A DNA stretch of 64,000 bases from Zooshikella sp050749885 (GCF_050749885.1 NZ_JBOIUB010000016.1:1-64000); one strand, 5' to 3'; shown: positions 17,632 to 27,107, counted from the first letter of the stretch. Notes: generated from the letters alone by a model not told the origin. Program-made: numbers and translations.

Positions 17632-17642
17632 CTACGCTTGAA

Positions 17643-18050
17643 CTATTCATAAGACCTTTTACTTATTAAACTAAAACCTTCATCTACCCATCCTGTTAAC
17701 CCACCAATCATCTTTTTAACGGGTCGATTTAGCTTGGCCAGTTTTATTGCGGCTTTATCAGCGGCATTACAGTGTGGCCCCGCACAGTAAACTATAAATA
17801 ATGTTTCATCAGAAAAATCCATAAGTGTTTTTTGATTGATTTTAGGGTATGGAAGATTAATTGCCTCCTTAATATGACCCTTATCATAGGCCTGTTCTGA
17901 ACGTACATCCAATAAAACAAAATCTTTACGATTATTTGTTATAGCAAAATGTACATCCCAACAGTCTGTTTCAAACTTTAATAAACTTTCAAAATAAGCA
18001 AGTGCTTCAGAACTGTTTGCCGCATAAGGTCTTGCTACGGGAGAAGGCAT
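17643..18050 (-). CDS. Single-domain rhodanese-like protein
   Basis: 135 residues; one rhodanese fold with FVLLDVRSEQAYDKGHIKEA, the active-site loop VYCAGPHCNAA (catalytic Cys 89) and the C-terminal MIGGLTGWVDEGF. Such proteins carry sulphane sulphur on the cysteine. It is divergent from the GlxA-type regulator at 18179, a pairing seen for FtrA-like regulators, and the 128-base space between them carries a perfect inverted repeat. I infer that the regulator controls this gene. No signal peptide; cytoplasmic. Confidence 0.88.
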   Translation of the reverse strand: MPSPVARPYAANSSEALAYFESLLKFETDCWDVHFAITNNRKDFVLLDVRSEQAYDKGHIKEAINLPYPKINQKTLMDFSDETLFIVYCAGPHCNAADKAAIKLAKLNRPVKKMIGGLTGWVDEGFSLISKRSYE

Positions 18051-18112
18051 AATCCTGTTCCTATATTGTTGTGAGAGAGATGTAAGTATTCGCTATTTGA
18101 GTAGTCTTGAAA

Positions 18113-18130
18113 ATTGTCTTAAAAGACAAT
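18113..18130. promoter_or_regulatory. Perfect inverted repeat between rhodanese and GlxA-type regulator
   Basis: ATTGTCTT and AAGACAAT flank two bases (8+2+8). Its place midway between divergent genes and its AT-rich surroundings suit an operator or overlapping promoter elements. AraC-type proteins more often bind direct repeats, so the binder is uncertain. Confidence 0.45.
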
Positions 18131-18178
18131 ATACATTAATATCAAGCCAATTAAATATTAAACACTCTGGGGTAACCA

Positions 18179-19120
18179 ATGAAACGGGTTGCTATTCTTG
18201 CCTATGATCAATTGGCGCTATTTGAGCTGGGATGTGCTGTTGAGCTATTTGCACTACCACGTCCAGAGTTTGATGAGTGGTACGATACCAAAGTGGTTAC
18301 GTTTGCTTCAGGCCCGCTAACAGCAACTGGGGCGATCACGCTTAACTGTGAAAGGGTCTCTAACTTAGATGATTTCGATGTTATCGTCATTCCAAGCTGG
18401 CCAACCCAAACAGATGAAATAGACAAGAATATTCAGCAAGCTTTACTCAAACACAGAGCACAAGGTAAACGCATTATTACTTTTTGCTCAGGTGCATTCT
18501 TACCTGCTCAACTAGGCTTGCTGGATAATAAGCAGGCCACAACTCATTGGCGCTATGCCGAGATTTTTAAGAAACGCTTTCCTAACTGCCACTATGTTGA
18601 TGATGTATTGTTTGTATATGATGGCCAAATAGGCTGTTCTGCAGGTAGTTCTGCAGGCATTGACCTGGGCATAGAAATGATTCGTGACGATTTCGGTTAT
18701 AAAGTTGCCAATAAAGTTGCAAGACGTCTGGTGTTAGCTGCTCATCGCAGCGGTGGACAATCCCAGTATATTGAATCCCCTGTCAGCACATCGACCAACC
18801 AGCTCAGTAAAACGCTTGATTGGGCGATTAAAAACCTTAATCAAACTTATGATATAAATGATCTTGCATACAAAGCAGGTATGTCTCGTCGTACTTTTGA
18901 TCGTAAATTTCGCTCAATAATGAATATGAGTCCTAATGCCTGGCTTATCCTCCAACGCATAAACTTAGCCAAAGAGCTACTTGAATGTTCTACAGATAGT
19001 GTCGAACAAATTTCCTTCAAAGTAGGCTTTGAAAGTGCATTAACATTTCGCCATCATTTTAAACGAACACTGAATACAACACCGACAAAATACCGCGAAC
19101 AATTTAAAATAAAAAACTAA
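18179..19120 (+). CDS. GlxA-family transcriptional regulator (FtrA-like)
   Basis: 313 residues. N-terminal DJ-1/PfpI (class I amidotransferase-like) domain: MKRVAILAYDQLALFELGCA, FDVIVIPSWPTQ, and ITFCSGAFLPAQLGLL containing the nucleophile-elbow cysteine, then AGSSAGIDLGIEM. C-terminal AraC/XylS domain with two HTH motifs: DINDLAYKAGMSRRTFDRKF and VEQISFKVGFESALTFRHHF. The length fits the family (~320). The ligand is unknown; the divergent rhodanese gene is the obvious target. Confidence 0.92.
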   Translation: MKRVAILAYDQLALFELGCAVELFALPRPEFDEWYDTKVVTFASGPLTATGAITLNCERVSNLDDFDVIVIPSWPTQTDEIDKNIQQALLKHRAQGKRIITFCSGAFLPAQLGLLDNKQATTHWRYAEIFKKRFPNCHYVDDVLFVYDGQIGCSAGSSAGIDLGIEMIRDDFGYKVANKVARRLVLAAHRSGGQSQYIESPVSTSTNQLSKTLDWAIKNLNQTYDINDLAYKAGMSRRTFDRKFRSIMNMSPNAWLILQRINLAKELLECSTDSVEQISFKVGFESALTFRHHFKRTLNTTPTKYREQFKIKN

Positions 19121-19212
19121 CTTGGTTTGATTATATTTATAATCCTCACTTAAAACCTCCTCTTTAAAATAACTCAAAATGCTTCTCAAATATCCTGTTT
19201 ACTACCGTGATA

Positions 19213-19521
19213 TCAAGAACCTCTATGTCTTTTTTTATATTCAAACGCTTTCACACACTCAGGTAGATCATAAAACAATGGCGCTTTTTTCCCTGTTCTC
19301 GCGCCAAAGTCTCTATAAAATCGTTCACAGTACTCTCTTTCTTTGTTTTCTTTATTGACACAGTTTTCAATATGCTTTTTCCGCAAAGGTTGAAGCTTTG
19401 CCTCCCTGGCTTGCTCACATTCCTTATCTAGCTCGGCTTGTTGTTCATCACTGCTAGCAACTGTGCTATAAACCAACAATGGAAGACACAGAAAAATGAA
19501 ACAAGATTGTAGTATTTTCAT
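19213..19521 (-). CDS. Small exported cysteine-rich protein, unknown
   Basis: 102 residues with a signal peptide (MKILQSCFIFLCLPLLVYS...). The mature part is highly charged (KECEQAREAKLQPLRKKH) and holds four cysteines spaced through ECE, NCV, YCE and ECV, which could make two disulphides in the periplasm. Convergent with the GlxA-type regulator gene. No family recognised. Confidence 0.55.
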   Translation of the reverse strand: MKILQSCFIFLCLPLLVYSTVASSDEQQAELDKECEQAREAKLQPLRKKHIENCVNKENKEREYCERFYRDFGARTGKKAPLFYDLPECVKAFEYKKRHRGS

Positions 19522-19599
19522 GTTTTTTTCTTATCTGTTAGGATCTTTATTATTGATAGTAGTTACATATAATAACGCGTCAACTACAACTAAAAACTA

Positions 19600-19923
19600 A
19601 TGAGTCAAAATATGTCAGACCAATTTAACCGTTTTGTTGATTATATCGTTTTTATCAGACCAGCCTTGCCCTCTTCTTTTGAAGGCTCATTTTCGCTACT
19701 TGGCGCTGAAAAAACAAAGGCCTTAGGTGTACCCAATCACATACAGGCTTGGACATTTCGATGTCTACCGACTGGCAATATGCAGTTTTTATTTGATTTA
19801 TTAGAAAACATCGCTAAGCAATCAAAAGATGATATTCAATACTATATAGCCAAAGTGTGTAACAGCAAAGCCTCTGAAAAGTTAAGAGAAAGCCTTTATA
19901 GTATCCCTAAAATAAAAAATTAA
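19600..19923 (+). CDS. Hypothetical cytoplasmic protein
   Basis: 107 residues, no signal or membrane segment. Features: FNRFVDYIVFIRPALPSSFE, then GVPNHIQAWTFRCLPTG and a helical second half. The start is ambiguous between ATG at 19600 and ATG at 19612; neither has a strong ribosome site. It lies 33 bases upstream of, and co-directional with, a secreted protein gene. Unrecognised. Confidence 0.5.
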   Translation: MSQNMSDQFNRFVDYIVFIRPALPSSFEGSFSLLGAEKTKALGVPNHIQAWTFRCLPTGNMQFLFDLLENIAKQSKDDIQYYIAKVCNSKASEKLRESLYSIPKIKN

Positions 19924-19956
19924 TAAAAATCAACTGCTATCATTAAAAAATAAAAT

Positions 19957-20415
19957 ATGAAAATAGTTACTTTATTATTAACTTACTTATTAACATTTTC
20001 AGCAGCCGCTTTTGAAATGGAGGTATCACTGTTTGAAGTTACTGCTTCATCCTGCGAGAAACTAACACCTGTTGATATCCCAAGGGTTAGCAGTGACTGG
20101 AACCGTTTTAAAGAAAAAGCTAAAGTCACTATTCAAACAGATACACGAGGCAGTTTTCATTCATATATTGATACTGGTTATCATAAACTAACATTAACAG
20201 GTGATGTATCTCATAATGAAGGTAAACCACCTTTTGCTCAATTCTTTGTTACTTGGCATAATAACGATTTTTCAACCACATTTGGCGATGGTGCTAATCT
20301 AGAAAAAGGAAAAGTTAGTATATTTGGTAAGGCCTTTTCCTGTAACTCTGAAGTGCTTGGAGTAACGAATGGAAAAAATATATTCGCGTTTCTTTCTGTG
20401 AAGCGAGCAGATTAA
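19957..20415 (+). CDS. Small exported cysteine-containing protein, paralogue B
   Basis: 152 residues; signal peptide MKIVTLLLTYLLTFSAAA, mature start FEMEVSLFE. Cysteines in SSCEK and FSCNS occupy positions like those in the protein at 16514, and FHSYIDTGYHKLTLTGDV aligns with its central block. A predicted beta-rich periplasmic or secreted protein of unknown function. The two copies lie 3 kb apart on the same strand, so an old local duplication is likely. Confidence 0.7.
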   Translation: MKIVTLLLTYLLTFSAAAFEMEVSLFEVTASSCEKLTPVDIPRVSSDWNRFKEKAKVTIQTDTRGSFHSYIDTGYHKLTLTGDVSHNEGKPPFAQFFVTWHNNDFSTTFGDGANLEKGKVSIFGKAFSCNSEVLGVTNGKNIFAFLSVKRAD

Positions 20416-20637
20416 CAGTTAACTGATTTTGCCAACAATATAAAACAACATCATATTATTAGACCACAATTTCACCCAGCTATAGATATTGGCATAAAGT
20501 ACACACAACAACATTATCTACATCGTATTAGACAATATAAGTGTGTATACTGAGACAGTCATATACTCATAAAGATATGAGTCATGACAAAAAATGAGTG
20601 AGCCAATCAATCTCAGACATGTATGGTGGGGTACATA

Positions 20638-21735
20638 ATGAGCAGTAAAAAGATCAATGTTGCAATCATATTTGGAGGTAAATCTGCTGAACACGAGGTA
20701 TCCCTTCAATCAGCAAGAAATGTGTATAAGGCTATTGACAAAGAGAAATATAACCCCATTCTCATTGGCATTGATAAATCAGGAAAGTGGCTTTTAAATG
20801 AAGACAGTAGCTTTTTAATAAATGCAGATAATCCACAATTAATCAGTTTAAATGCCTCGCAACACCCCATCACCTTAGTCCCCGAATGTAATGGACAAAT
20901 CTGCAGTACCCTTAATCAACAACACGTTAATACTATTGATGTTGCTTTCCCTATCCTCCATGGCCCACTTGGTGAAGATGGCACTGTACAAGGTTTTTTA
21001 AAACTAGCAAATATTCCTTTTGTTGGCTCAAGCGTTTTAGGTTCAGCGGTAGGTATGGACAAAGATGTGATGAAGCGGCTACTCCGTGACGCAGGTATTC
21101 CGATTGCTAAATTTCTGACATTACATGTTAGTGATGAGCAACCCAGCTTTGAAACGCTTGTTCAACACTTCGGTCTCCCATTATTCATTAAACCCGCCAA
21201 TATGGGCTCATCAATAGGTGTTCATAAAGTTAAAAATGAGTCAGACTATCAACATGCACTGAAAGATGCTTTCTCCTTTGATGTCAAAGTCATTATTGAG
21301 GAGTATATTGAAGGTCGTGAAATTGAATGCGCTGTTCTAGGAAACCAGCATCCAATTACATCTACTGTTGGTGAAATTATCACTAACCATGAGTTTTATG
21401 GATATGAAACTAAATATATTGATGAAAATGGTGCGACAATAGAAATACCAGCACAACTTTCTGACGATACGCTAAATCAAGCTAGAGAAGTAGCACTACG
21501 AACATTTAAAGTCTTATCATGCGAAGGCTTGGGCCGTGTGGATATGTTTTTAACTGCAAGTGGAAAGATTTTTGTTAATGAAATAAACACAATGCCAGGC
21601 TTCACTCAAATAAGTATGTATCCCAAGCTTTGGGAGGCTTCTGGTATTAGTTATCCTGCACTGATTGATAAGTTAATACAACTGGCATTAGAGCGACACG
21701 AACAGAGTAAACGATTAAAAAACAGTTACCTGTAA
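20638..21735 (+). CDS. ddl: D-alanine--D-alanine ligase
   Basis: 365 residues, cytoplasmic ATP-grasp ligase making D-Ala-D-Ala for peptidoglycan. Typical motifs: FGGKSAEHEVSLQSARNVY, FPILHGPLGEDGTVQGF, IKPANMGSSIGVHKV, EEYIEGREIECAVLG, and GLGRVDMFLTASGKIFVNEI followed by NTMPGF. The length and the SAEHEVSLQSA N-terminus resemble the DdlA branch. I chose the ATG at 20638, with GGTGGGG upstream, over 20623. No mur or fts genes are adjacent, so this is a stand-alone copy; a second Ddl in the dcw cluster is likely elsewhere. Confidence 0.95.
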   Translation: MSSKKINVAIIFGGKSAEHEVSLQSARNVYKAIDKEKYNPILIGIDKSGKWLLNEDSSFLINADNPQLISLNASQHPITLVPECNGQICSTLNQQHVNTIDVAFPILHGPLGEDGTVQGFLKLANIPFVGSSVLGSAVGMDKDVMKRLLRDAGIPIAKFLTLHVSDEQPSFETLVQHFGLPLFIKPANMGSSIGVHKVKNESDYQHALKDAFSFDVKVIIEEYIEGREIECAVLGNQHPITSTVGEIITNHEFYGYETKYIDENGATIEIPAQLSDDTLNQAREVALRTFKVLSCEGLGRVDMFLTASGKIFVNEINTMPGFTQISMYPKLWEASGISYPALIDKLIQLALERHEQSKRLKNSYL

Positions 21736-21887
21736 ATACTTGTGTTAAAGTTAATTGATTATTATACCTACAACAGTGGTTTTTTAGGGGCTACTCAGAG
21801 CTATCAACACATTCGATAAGGCTCACTACTGCCCCTTCAGCAAAGACCATGTTACAATCGGTAGCTATTAAATAATACAGAAGTACT

Positions 21888-22448
21888 ATGAAATTTAACG
21901 TATTGATTTATCCTGAAAACATTGTTCCAATAGCGTTTCGCGCACAAGCCAATAGTATTCTTGCCCAAGCCTGGCCAGAACACAATGATTTCTCACATGA
22001 TCCATTACTAAAACCCATATCCATGTTGCTGGAAGCGAATAATAAAATTTATGCCACACTGGATATCCTTTCCAAAGATTTCCGTCACCAAAATGAAAAT
22101 TACTCTGCAAGTGGATTAAGCTGTGTCGCCACCGCACCTAATGAAAGAGGCAAAGGCTACGGGAAAATGTTGGTCACAGCCGCATATCAGCTAATAAGAC
22201 AAAATAATTCCGATATCGGTCTATTTACTTGTGATACATATCTAGAAAAATTCTACACTACCTGTGGTTGGGATATTTTAGAGAACACTCACTTGATAGG
22301 AGGCACACCAAAGGAACCATTTTCAAGTGAACAGTTTGATAAAGTTACGTTAGTTTCTTTCTTTTCTCAAAAAGCACAAAAAAATGCTCATACTTTTAAC
22401 GACTGTAATATTGAACTCTATTCTGGAGACATTGATAGGCTGTGGTAA
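21888..22448 (+). CDS. GNAT-family N-acetyltransferase
   Basis: 186 residues. The acetyl-CoA loop reads VATAPNERGKGYGKMLV, followed by a helix and the IGLFTCDTYLEKFYTTCGW segment usual in GNAT enzymes. The N-terminal part resembles aminoglycoside-N-acetyltransferase-like members, but the substrate cannot be told. A single gene, separate from ddl by 150 bases. Confidence 0.75.
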   Translation: MKFNVLIYPENIVPIAFRAQANSILAQAWPEHNDFSHDPLLKPISMLLEANNKIYATLDILSKDFRHQNENYSASGLSCVATAPNERGKGYGKMLVTAAYQLIRQNNSDIGLFTCDTYLEKFYTTCGWDILENTHLIGGTPKEPFSSEQFDKVTLVSFFSQKAQKNAHTFNDCNIELYSGDIDRLW

Positions 22449-22535
22449 ATAAGTTTAACCATTTTTTGTCGCAAATATACTTACTTTTCCACAAATGAGT
22501 GAGTCTCTAATCAAGTTTCTTATTAACGTCTTCAT

Positions 22536-23186
22536 CTAAGAAATTCGTGCAGTATGCATAAATACTGAAAGGCCTAACTCATTATCCATACTTGGCCAAT
22601 TAGGGAGTATTTTTTGTTTTTGTTCTGCAAGCTCCCCTAAAAATTGTTGTAGCTCGCGTGATAACTTTTGACGATCAGGTAGCATAGTTTGAACAACTTC
22701 AAAAACAACTTCATCTAAAATTCGTGCGACAGAATCACCTATTATGGTATGCATGACAGCATTTATATAAGCTAGCTTATCAGGTAGCAAAGATGTATGA
22801 GCCTCATCTAAAAAGAACTCATTTATTTCTTCAAGGATTCTCATTGCTAAATACGCTTCTAACATTAATTGATGAATATCTGATTGGCGTTTAACCAAAT
22901 CCATAGGCGCAATAAAAAAATTAACAATGATTTTTAGGGCAGGCAACCAGTCGTCTAAAATATGATGCTTTTTAAACAGTTTCTCAAGATGACACAGGAG
23001 TTTTGGCACTACTCTGACATAATTAAGCACAAAACCCTGTACATACGATGGGATTTCATTCTTTGGTAAATGTAAAGTTTGGCTTAAATCGGCGGCTTCG
23101 CTCACTAAGTATCGGTTGTATGCATTTAATGTGGCTTCATCTTTTAGCGTCTTATCAATAATTATGGATAATGTTTGAATAATCAT
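22536..23186 (-). CDS. Helical cytoplasmic protein downstream of a chemoreceptor
   Basis: 216 residues, almost entirely predicted helix, no signal peptide; short motifs such as SYVQGFVLNYVRVVPKLL and LMLEAYLAMRILEEINEFF. No family recognised. It starts 36 bases after the end of the methyl-accepting chemotaxis protein gene on the same strand, so the two may be co-transcribed. A link to signalling is inference from position only. Confidence 0.6.
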   Translation of the reverse strand: MIIQTLSIIIDKTLKDEATLNAYNRYLVSEAADLSQTLHLPKNEIPSYVQGFVLNYVRVVPKLLCHLEKLFKKHHILDDWLPALKIIVNFFIAPMDLVKRQSDIHQLMLEAYLAMRILEEINEFFLDEAHTSLLPDKLAYINAVMHTIIGDSVARILDEVVFEVVQTMLPDRQKLSRELQQFLGELAEQKQKILPNWPSMDNELGLSVFMHTARIS

Positions 23187-23222
23187 TTTAGTATTTCTAT
23201 AGAAGTTAACTACTCATTCAAT

Positions 23223-24890
23223 TCACACCTTAAAGTGAAAGATTAACTCGCCTAGTTGTTTACCTTGCTCAGAGAGTTTCCCTGTCGCTTCAGCGGTTTC
23301 TTCAACACCATGAGCAACATCACTAATAATGTTTGATATCTCGGTGATATTTTGATTAATTGATTCTGAAACTTGAGTTTGCTCCTCCGCTGCACTGGCA
23401 ATTTGATGGTTCATATCATTGATCACATTTACGGACTCATTAATAGCCGCTAATGCTTCCCCTGCTTTTTTGGAATACTCGACTGTCATTTGACTTTGAT
23501 CACGGCTTGTATTCATCACCTTCACAGCCGTTGCTGACTCACTTTGTAAACGTGAAATCATTTCTTGTATTTCTTGTGTGCTGGCTTGTGTTCTACTGGC
23601 TAAACTTCGTACTTCATCAGCCACTACCGAAAAACCTCGACCTTGCTCTCCTGCCCTGGCAGCCTCAATCGCCGCATTTAAGGCCAATAGGTTCGTTTGC
23701 TCTGCAATACTCCCTATAACACCTAATACTGAACCAATATTTTCTGTTTCAGCATCTAAGTTATTCATGACTTCTTTCGCTTTATCCAGACTCGCCGCAA
23801 GCTCATCAATTGAACTAATGGTACTTTGTACTATTTGACTTCCTTCATCCGATTCTTCATGCGCTTTATTGGCAGCCTCAGCTGCTTGCGTTGCACTTTG
23901 TGCAACCTCGCTGGCGGTTGCCGACATTTGGTGCATTGCTGTGGCAACCTGATCAGTTTCTGATCGCTGAAGGTGCAACTGTCCACTATGGTGTTTTGTT
24001 AATTGATGTATATTTTGTGTGGCCTCTTGAACTGACTGAGTCGTATCTCTGACTTGAACAATAATTTTGTGTATCTTCTCAACAAAATGATTAAAAGCGA
24101 TGGCTAGCCGATCTACCTCAGTGTTGCCATTTGCAATAAGCCTCTTCGTCAAATCACCATCGCCTTCAGAAATATCTTCCATTAATGCAACAGATTCTTG
24201 TAACGGACGCGTTATTGAATAAGTTATCCATATACTTGAAAATAATGTGACTAATAAAGCAACCAGTGTCCCGCCAAAAATAATACCCAATAAGTACGTT
24301 TGTTGCTGTGATACTTTCTCTTCCATTAAAGCAATTTGTTGATCGATATCCGTAATATAAAAGCCGGTACCTATTACCCACCCCCACTTATTGAGGTCAA
24401 CACTATAGGAAAGTTTCGTCTCATTTTTACTACTACTCGGGTTTTCCCAAAGATATTGGGTGTAGCCATCTTTATTTCGAGCAGAATCAATTAAGTCTTT
24501 AATAAGAGGGTTTCCTTCAGCATCTTTTAAATCAATTAAATTTTTTCCTTCAAGCTCAGGTTTCGGGCCAAGAACAACATTGGTACCATCATAACGATAA
24601 ACAAAGAAATAGCCTGAATCACCATAGCGCAAATCTCTAAGAATAGTTTTCGCTTGCTCTTTGTTATCATCTGAACCACTACCTTCATAAAGTGGCTTAA
24701 TAGCAGTAAGTGCAATATCAATATACTGCTTTAATTCATTTTGCTTACTCTCCATCATTTGCTGACGTGTTTGTTCTAACTGCGTATTGCCAAGATGATC
24801 CATTCCATAATACGCAAGCAAACTTACCAACAGTGCTACAAGCACCATCGGTACCGTCGCTAATAACATCATCTTTTGTTTAATATTCAT
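23223..24890 (-). CDS. Methyl-accepting chemotaxis protein with single Cache domain
   Basis: 555 residues. Transmembrane segment 1 (~8-28), a periplasmic single-Cache domain (~35-190; DLRYGDSGYFFVYRYDGTNV and KWGWVIGTGFYITDID are its signature parts), transmembrane segment 2 (~198-225), HAMP, then a long coiled coil whose hairpin tip is EQTNLLALNAAIEAARAGEQ, followed by GRGFSVVADEVRSLA, the CheA/CheW contact region. The Cache_2 type usually senses small organic acids or similar ligands. No CheB/CheR pentapeptide at the C-terminus (ends LIFHFKV). Confidence 0.95.
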   Translation of the reverse strand: MNIKQKMMLLATVPMVLVALLVSLLAYYGMDHLGNTQLEQTRQQMMESKQNELKQYIDIALTAIKPLYEGSGSDDNKEQAKTILRDLRYGDSGYFFVYRYDGTNVVLGPKPELEGKNLIDLKDAEGNPLIKDLIDSARNKDGYTQYLWENPSSSKNETKLSYSVDLNKWGWVIGTGFYITDIDQQIALMEEKVSQQQTYLLGIIFGGTLVALLVTLFSSIWITYSITRPLQESVALMEDISEGDGDLTKRLIANGNTEVDRLAIAFNHFVEKIHKIIVQVRDTTQSVQEATQNIHQLTKHHSGQLHLQRSETDQVATAMHQMSATASEVAQSATQAAEAANKAHEESDEGSQIVQSTISSIDELAASLDKAKEVMNNLDAETENIGSVLGVIGSIAEQTNLLALNAAIEAARAGEQGRGFSVVADEVRSLASRTQASTQEIQEMISRLQSESATAVKVMNTSRDQSQMTVEYSKKAGEALAAINESVNVINDMNHQIASAAEEQTQVSESINQNITEISNIISDVAHGVEETAEATGKLSEQGKQLGELIFHFKV

Positions 24891-25209
24891 ATGCTTATCA
24901 ACTCAAATCTACACTAATATTTCCTTTACTGCGCGTATAGATCCTGTCTAAAACCTCACCCTTTATACCTTTTAAACAAGGAGGGTTACGGAGTTGTGGA
25001 CATTAACTTTCTACCTACAGCTAAGTCCATTAAGCAGCAGGAATAGCATACCTCTCTGAGGATGTTCCTTGTATTTACCCATTACTCATTAGGCATTATG
25101 CGTGTATAAGTATAGAGCTTTTTTAGAAGAGCATTTATATTCTGGAAAGGTTGAAGCTAAAGACACCACCCTTATCTATGAAATCTTATTTTTTCTGGCA
25201 AAAAATACC

Positions 25210-25224
25210 CTAGGGCCTGTTAAC
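25210..25224. repeat. Dispersed 15-base word, copy 1
   Basis: CTAGGGCCTGTTAAC matches 47083-47097 exactly. CTAG at the edge could be a target-site sequence next to a mobile-element tip, but no partner end is visible. Confidence 0.4.
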
Positions 25225-25268
25225 TGGTTAACTGGTTAACTGGTTAACTGGTTAACTGGTTAACTGGT
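25221..25268. repeat. Tandem array of six 8-base units (TAACTGGT)
   Basis: Six perfect copies of TAACTGGT, then a partial TAACT reaching the stop codon of the MATE gene at 25272. The copies are identical, so the array is young or kept by slippage. It is not in a coding frame. Confidence 0.85.
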
Positions 25269-25271
25269 TAA

Positions 25272-26588
25272 CTAAATGCTTGTTAATCGACGCTTTTTGG
25301 CAAGAAGGTAATAACTCGCACACATGAGGACACTTCGAGCAAAGCTAAAAGCATAAAAAGCTAACCAAAGTCCATGATTACCTAATGGTTTTGCTAAATA
25401 CCAAACTGGCAGAAAAAAACACAAGGTTGCAGCAAGCGTTGTGTTCTGCATAACATCAGTCCTCGCCAGACCAATAAAAACACCATCCATCCAATAACTC
25501 CATACTGCTACTAGGGGTAACGCAATGAGCCAGGGTAGATAATGTCCAGCTTCTTGACGAATTTCGTCGATATCTGTGAGGAGTGAAATGATTATTTCTC
25601 CTCCTAGATAAAACGCTATGAAAAAAAGGGCTGCCATAATTGCAGACCATAATCCTGTTGTTCGAACCGTCGCTTTAAACAGGCTTTTACTTTTTTCTCC
25701 TATGGCTTTACCTGTTAAAGCTTCTGCAGCATGTGCAAAACCATCTAATCCATTTGCTATAAAAAGGAGAAAATTTATAAGTATTGCGTTTGACGCCAAA
25801 ACTGTATCGCCCAAACGAGCCCCTTGGGCAGTAAAAAACGCAAAACTGAATAACAAACTTAAACTACGAAAAAATAGGTGGCGATTAACACTCAATAACT
25901 GAACAAAACCGGCTTTATAATATACGCCAGAAAAATCGAATGAAATGCCTTGTTCACGCAAAACACGAGCAACTAAATATAACCCAAATCCCATACTGAC
26001 ATAATCTGCAAATACTGTAGCAAGCGCTACACCTTTTGCAGTCATTCCAAACTCTATAACGAATAAAATATCAAGCACAATATTCAGGCTATTTGCCAGT
26101 AACATTAAATATAATGGCGCACGCGCCTTGTGCATACCAATTAACCACCCTAATAATGCAAAATTTATCAAAACAGCAGGCGCGGAATAAATTCGAGTAA
26201 AGTAATAGTTAGCAAACTCAGCGTTGACCGAGGACGATGGTTGAAAAAAAGTTATACTCAATAAAAAAAGCGGTTTTGCAAACAAAATAAGTAATAAACC
26301 GATTAAAACTGCGAGTATTAATGACTGAAAAAGAATTCTTATAATCGATCTTGAATCTCTTGCTCCATAGGCTTGTGCTATCAAACCAGTGGTACCCATT
26401 CGGAAAAACCCCATACTCCAATAAATACAACTGAATACTGAAGCACCAATCGCCACAGCTCCTAAATAAATAGGTGAAGGTAAGTGTCCTAATACAGCTG
26501 CATCGACTAATCCTAATAAAGGAGTTGTCACATTGGCAATTATCATCGGCCAAGCAAAGCGCCATACATCATTATGAATATATTTCAT
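25272..26588 (-). CDS. dinF: MATE-family efflux transporter (DinF-like)
   Basis: 438 residues, about twelve membrane segments, inner-membrane cation-coupled multidrug exporter. The opening (VWRFAWPMIIANVTTPLLGL then VDAAVLGHLPSP) and GTTGLIAQAYGARD are characteristic of the DinF branch. Length agrees with the family (440-460). Unlike the E. coli case there is no lexA next to it and I see no clear LexA box. A tandem repeat touches its stop codon. Confidence 0.9.
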   Translation of the reverse strand: MKYIHNDVWRFAWPMIIANVTTPLLGLVDAAVLGHLPSPIYLGAVAIGASVFSCIYWSMGFFRMGTTGLIAQAYGARDSRSIIRILFQSLILAVLIGLLLILFAKPLFLLSITFFQPSSSVNAEFANYYFTRIYSAPAVLINFALLGWLIGMHKARAPLYLMLLANSLNIVLDILFVIEFGMTAKGVALATVFADYVSMGFGLYLVARVLREQGISFDFSGVYYKAGFVQLLSVNRHLFFRSLSLLFSFAFFTAQGARLGDTVLASNAILINFLLFIANGLDGFAHAAEALTGKAIGEKSKSLFKATVRTTGLWSAIMAALFFIAFYLGGEIIISLLTDIDEIRQEAGHYLPWLIALPLVAVWSYWMDGVFIGLARTDVMQNTTLAATLCFFLPVWYLAKPLGNHGLWLAFYAFSFARSVLMCASYYLLAKKRRLTSI

Positions 26589-27107
26589 AGAATAAATAAG
26601 TTAGGGTGTTGTCATAAAGGCTGCAATTTACAAATGACCAAAAAAGCGCATTAATACACATGTAATGTCATTCAATTTTAACAAACAGATTTATTATACC
26701 TAATTAGCATTATTACTGTCATAAATTAGACCAAATTTATTCTTAAACTAGCTATAACCCACAGTGAATGCTGTATCTTGGTAAATCAGTTGATGTATAC
26801 ATTCTGACATACCCACAATGATGGATATGCTGTGGGCATGGGCATTCAGCTATGTTACTTATAATTAGCACTCACTAATAATAAAGCTGCGAACAAACGC
26901 GACCCTTTACCTAAGCTGTTGCTTTTGTGGTAAAGGGAGATAATAAGGTGCTGACTAATAAGACAGAACCATTAACGCTAAAGAAGTGAAGGGTATAAAT
27001 CAACCAAAATTATTATTAATACACGTGTACACAGCTTAAGTGAAAGTAAAAGCTATAAATTGAGAATGTGAACAGCCTGTAATCATACTTAAACCAGGGG
27101 ACATGGA
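26589..27107. other. Regulatory region upstream of the cytochrome oxidase cluster
   Basis: About 520 bases between divergent genes. No ORF. It holds two hairpins: CCCACA...TGTGGG near 26815-26838 and a stronger one at 26903-26937. Promoters are not placed. Confidence 0.5.
26903..26937 (+). promoter_or_regulatory. Stem-loop upstream of coxB
   Basis: CCCTTTACC and GGTAAAGGG pair perfectly around a 17-base loop. No T-run follows, so it is more likely an RNA leader or processing structure, or an operator, than a plain terminator. Confidence 0.45.

Larger units (their letters stand above)
24891..25271. other. Intergenic region with two repeat elements
   Basis: About 380 bases; no credible gene. 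At its end are CTAGGGCCTGTTAAC (25210-25224), shared with 47083, and the TAACTGGT tandem array (25221-25268) that runs up to the MATE gene's stop codon. Confidence 0.5.

Noticed and set aside
25221..25268. CRISPR-like repetition
   Set aside because: Units are 8 bases, directly tandem, without spacers.
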